Source of the DNA: JAAETI01 sp964195945
Lineage (GTDB): Bacteria > Actinomycetota > Acidimicrobiia > Spongiisociales > UBA5794
Assembly: GCA_964195945.1 (NCBI GenBank)
Contig: CAXMRC010000011.1
Span: 1-37,686, forward strand
Reading direction: 5' to 3'
DNA length: 37,686 bases
Made by a program: the position numbers and the translations under genes. Below, one piece after another: positions 37,641-37,686 of the stretch; within the stretch, counting starts at the first letter, position 1, and every line of letters starts with the position of its first letter. The notes under the pieces are model-generated. The model saw only the letters and a list, made by a program, of their open reading frames with translations, ran no database searches and was not told the origin of the DNA.

Positions 37641-37686
37641 GAGTCTGCTCCCTGATCGCTATACCCAGAAGCTAGCTGCCCCGGCC

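Overview
This window reads as chromosomal DNA of a moderately GC-rich actinobacterium, probably of the class Acidimicrobiia. The phylum call is strong. A complete Pup-proteasome locus (ARC/Mpa, Dop, Pup, PrcB, PrcA, PafA, PafB, PafC) continues into Tat and HelY genes in the order known from Mycobacterium, and a DUF4193 zinc-ribbon gene, an ArfA-like OmpA protein and a DivIVA protein are also present. The class call is an inference from the SLH/VanW surface protein and the general style of the genes. Genes are packed tightly, with many ATGA/GTGA stop-start overlaps and frequent GTG and TTG starts. No insertion sequence, prophage, CRISPR array or origin was seen, and no stretch above 300 bases lacks a gene.

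Layout. (1) 1-3908, minus strand: a tightly packed run of lipid-kinase-like, DUF4193, GT2 glycosyltransferase, GNAT and M20 peptidase genes; the last runs off the left edge. (2) 3905-9996, minus: pafB-pafC, a zinc-ribbon protein, tatA/B, tatC and the Ski2-like helicase helY. (3) 10119-16675, minus: arc, dop, pup, prcB and prcA in one overlapping chain, then pafA, with a small DUF2007 gene on the opposite strand between prcA and pafA. (4) 16807-18727: a ferredoxin divergent from arc, and an operon of four very small membrane proteins followed by trmI. One of the four is only 34 residues long. (5) 18876-23576, plus: an MFS transporter, a DMT (EamA) transporter and the protease Lon. (6) 23704-29725, minus: SLH/VanW protein, NUDIX hydrolase, DivIVA-like protein, OmpA-like protein, a 41-residue membrane peptide and a Rieske-TPP-enzyme fusion. 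(7) 29799-29883: tRNA-Leu(GAG) flanked by strong hairpins. (8) 29975-36434, minus: an oligopeptide/dipeptide ABC importer, oppABCDF, with a UUCG-capped hairpin between oppA and oppB. (9) secG and gpmA at the right edge.

How the genes work together. Regions 2-4 hold a whole protein-tagging and degradation pathway. PafA attaches Pup to lysines, Dop removes Pup, ARC unfolds pupylated proteins and the PrcA/PrcB 20S core degrades them. PafB/PafC are the DNA-damage-responsive activator pair known from mycobacteria. Lon, in region 5, provides a second ATP-dependent protease. Regions 6-9 deal mainly with the envelope: surface protein, cell-wall-linked OmpA domain, cell-pole protein, Sec and Tat components and peptide uptake.

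The most unusual items are the Rieske-TPP fusion, two unlisted-size membrane microproteins, an extra transmembrane pair inserted at the same place in both Opp permeases, a strong hairpin built into the 3' end of trmI, and a perfect 11-bp inverted repeat behind pafC whose arm recurs at the pafB/pafC junction. No wholly new multi-gene defence or biosynthetic system could be supported.
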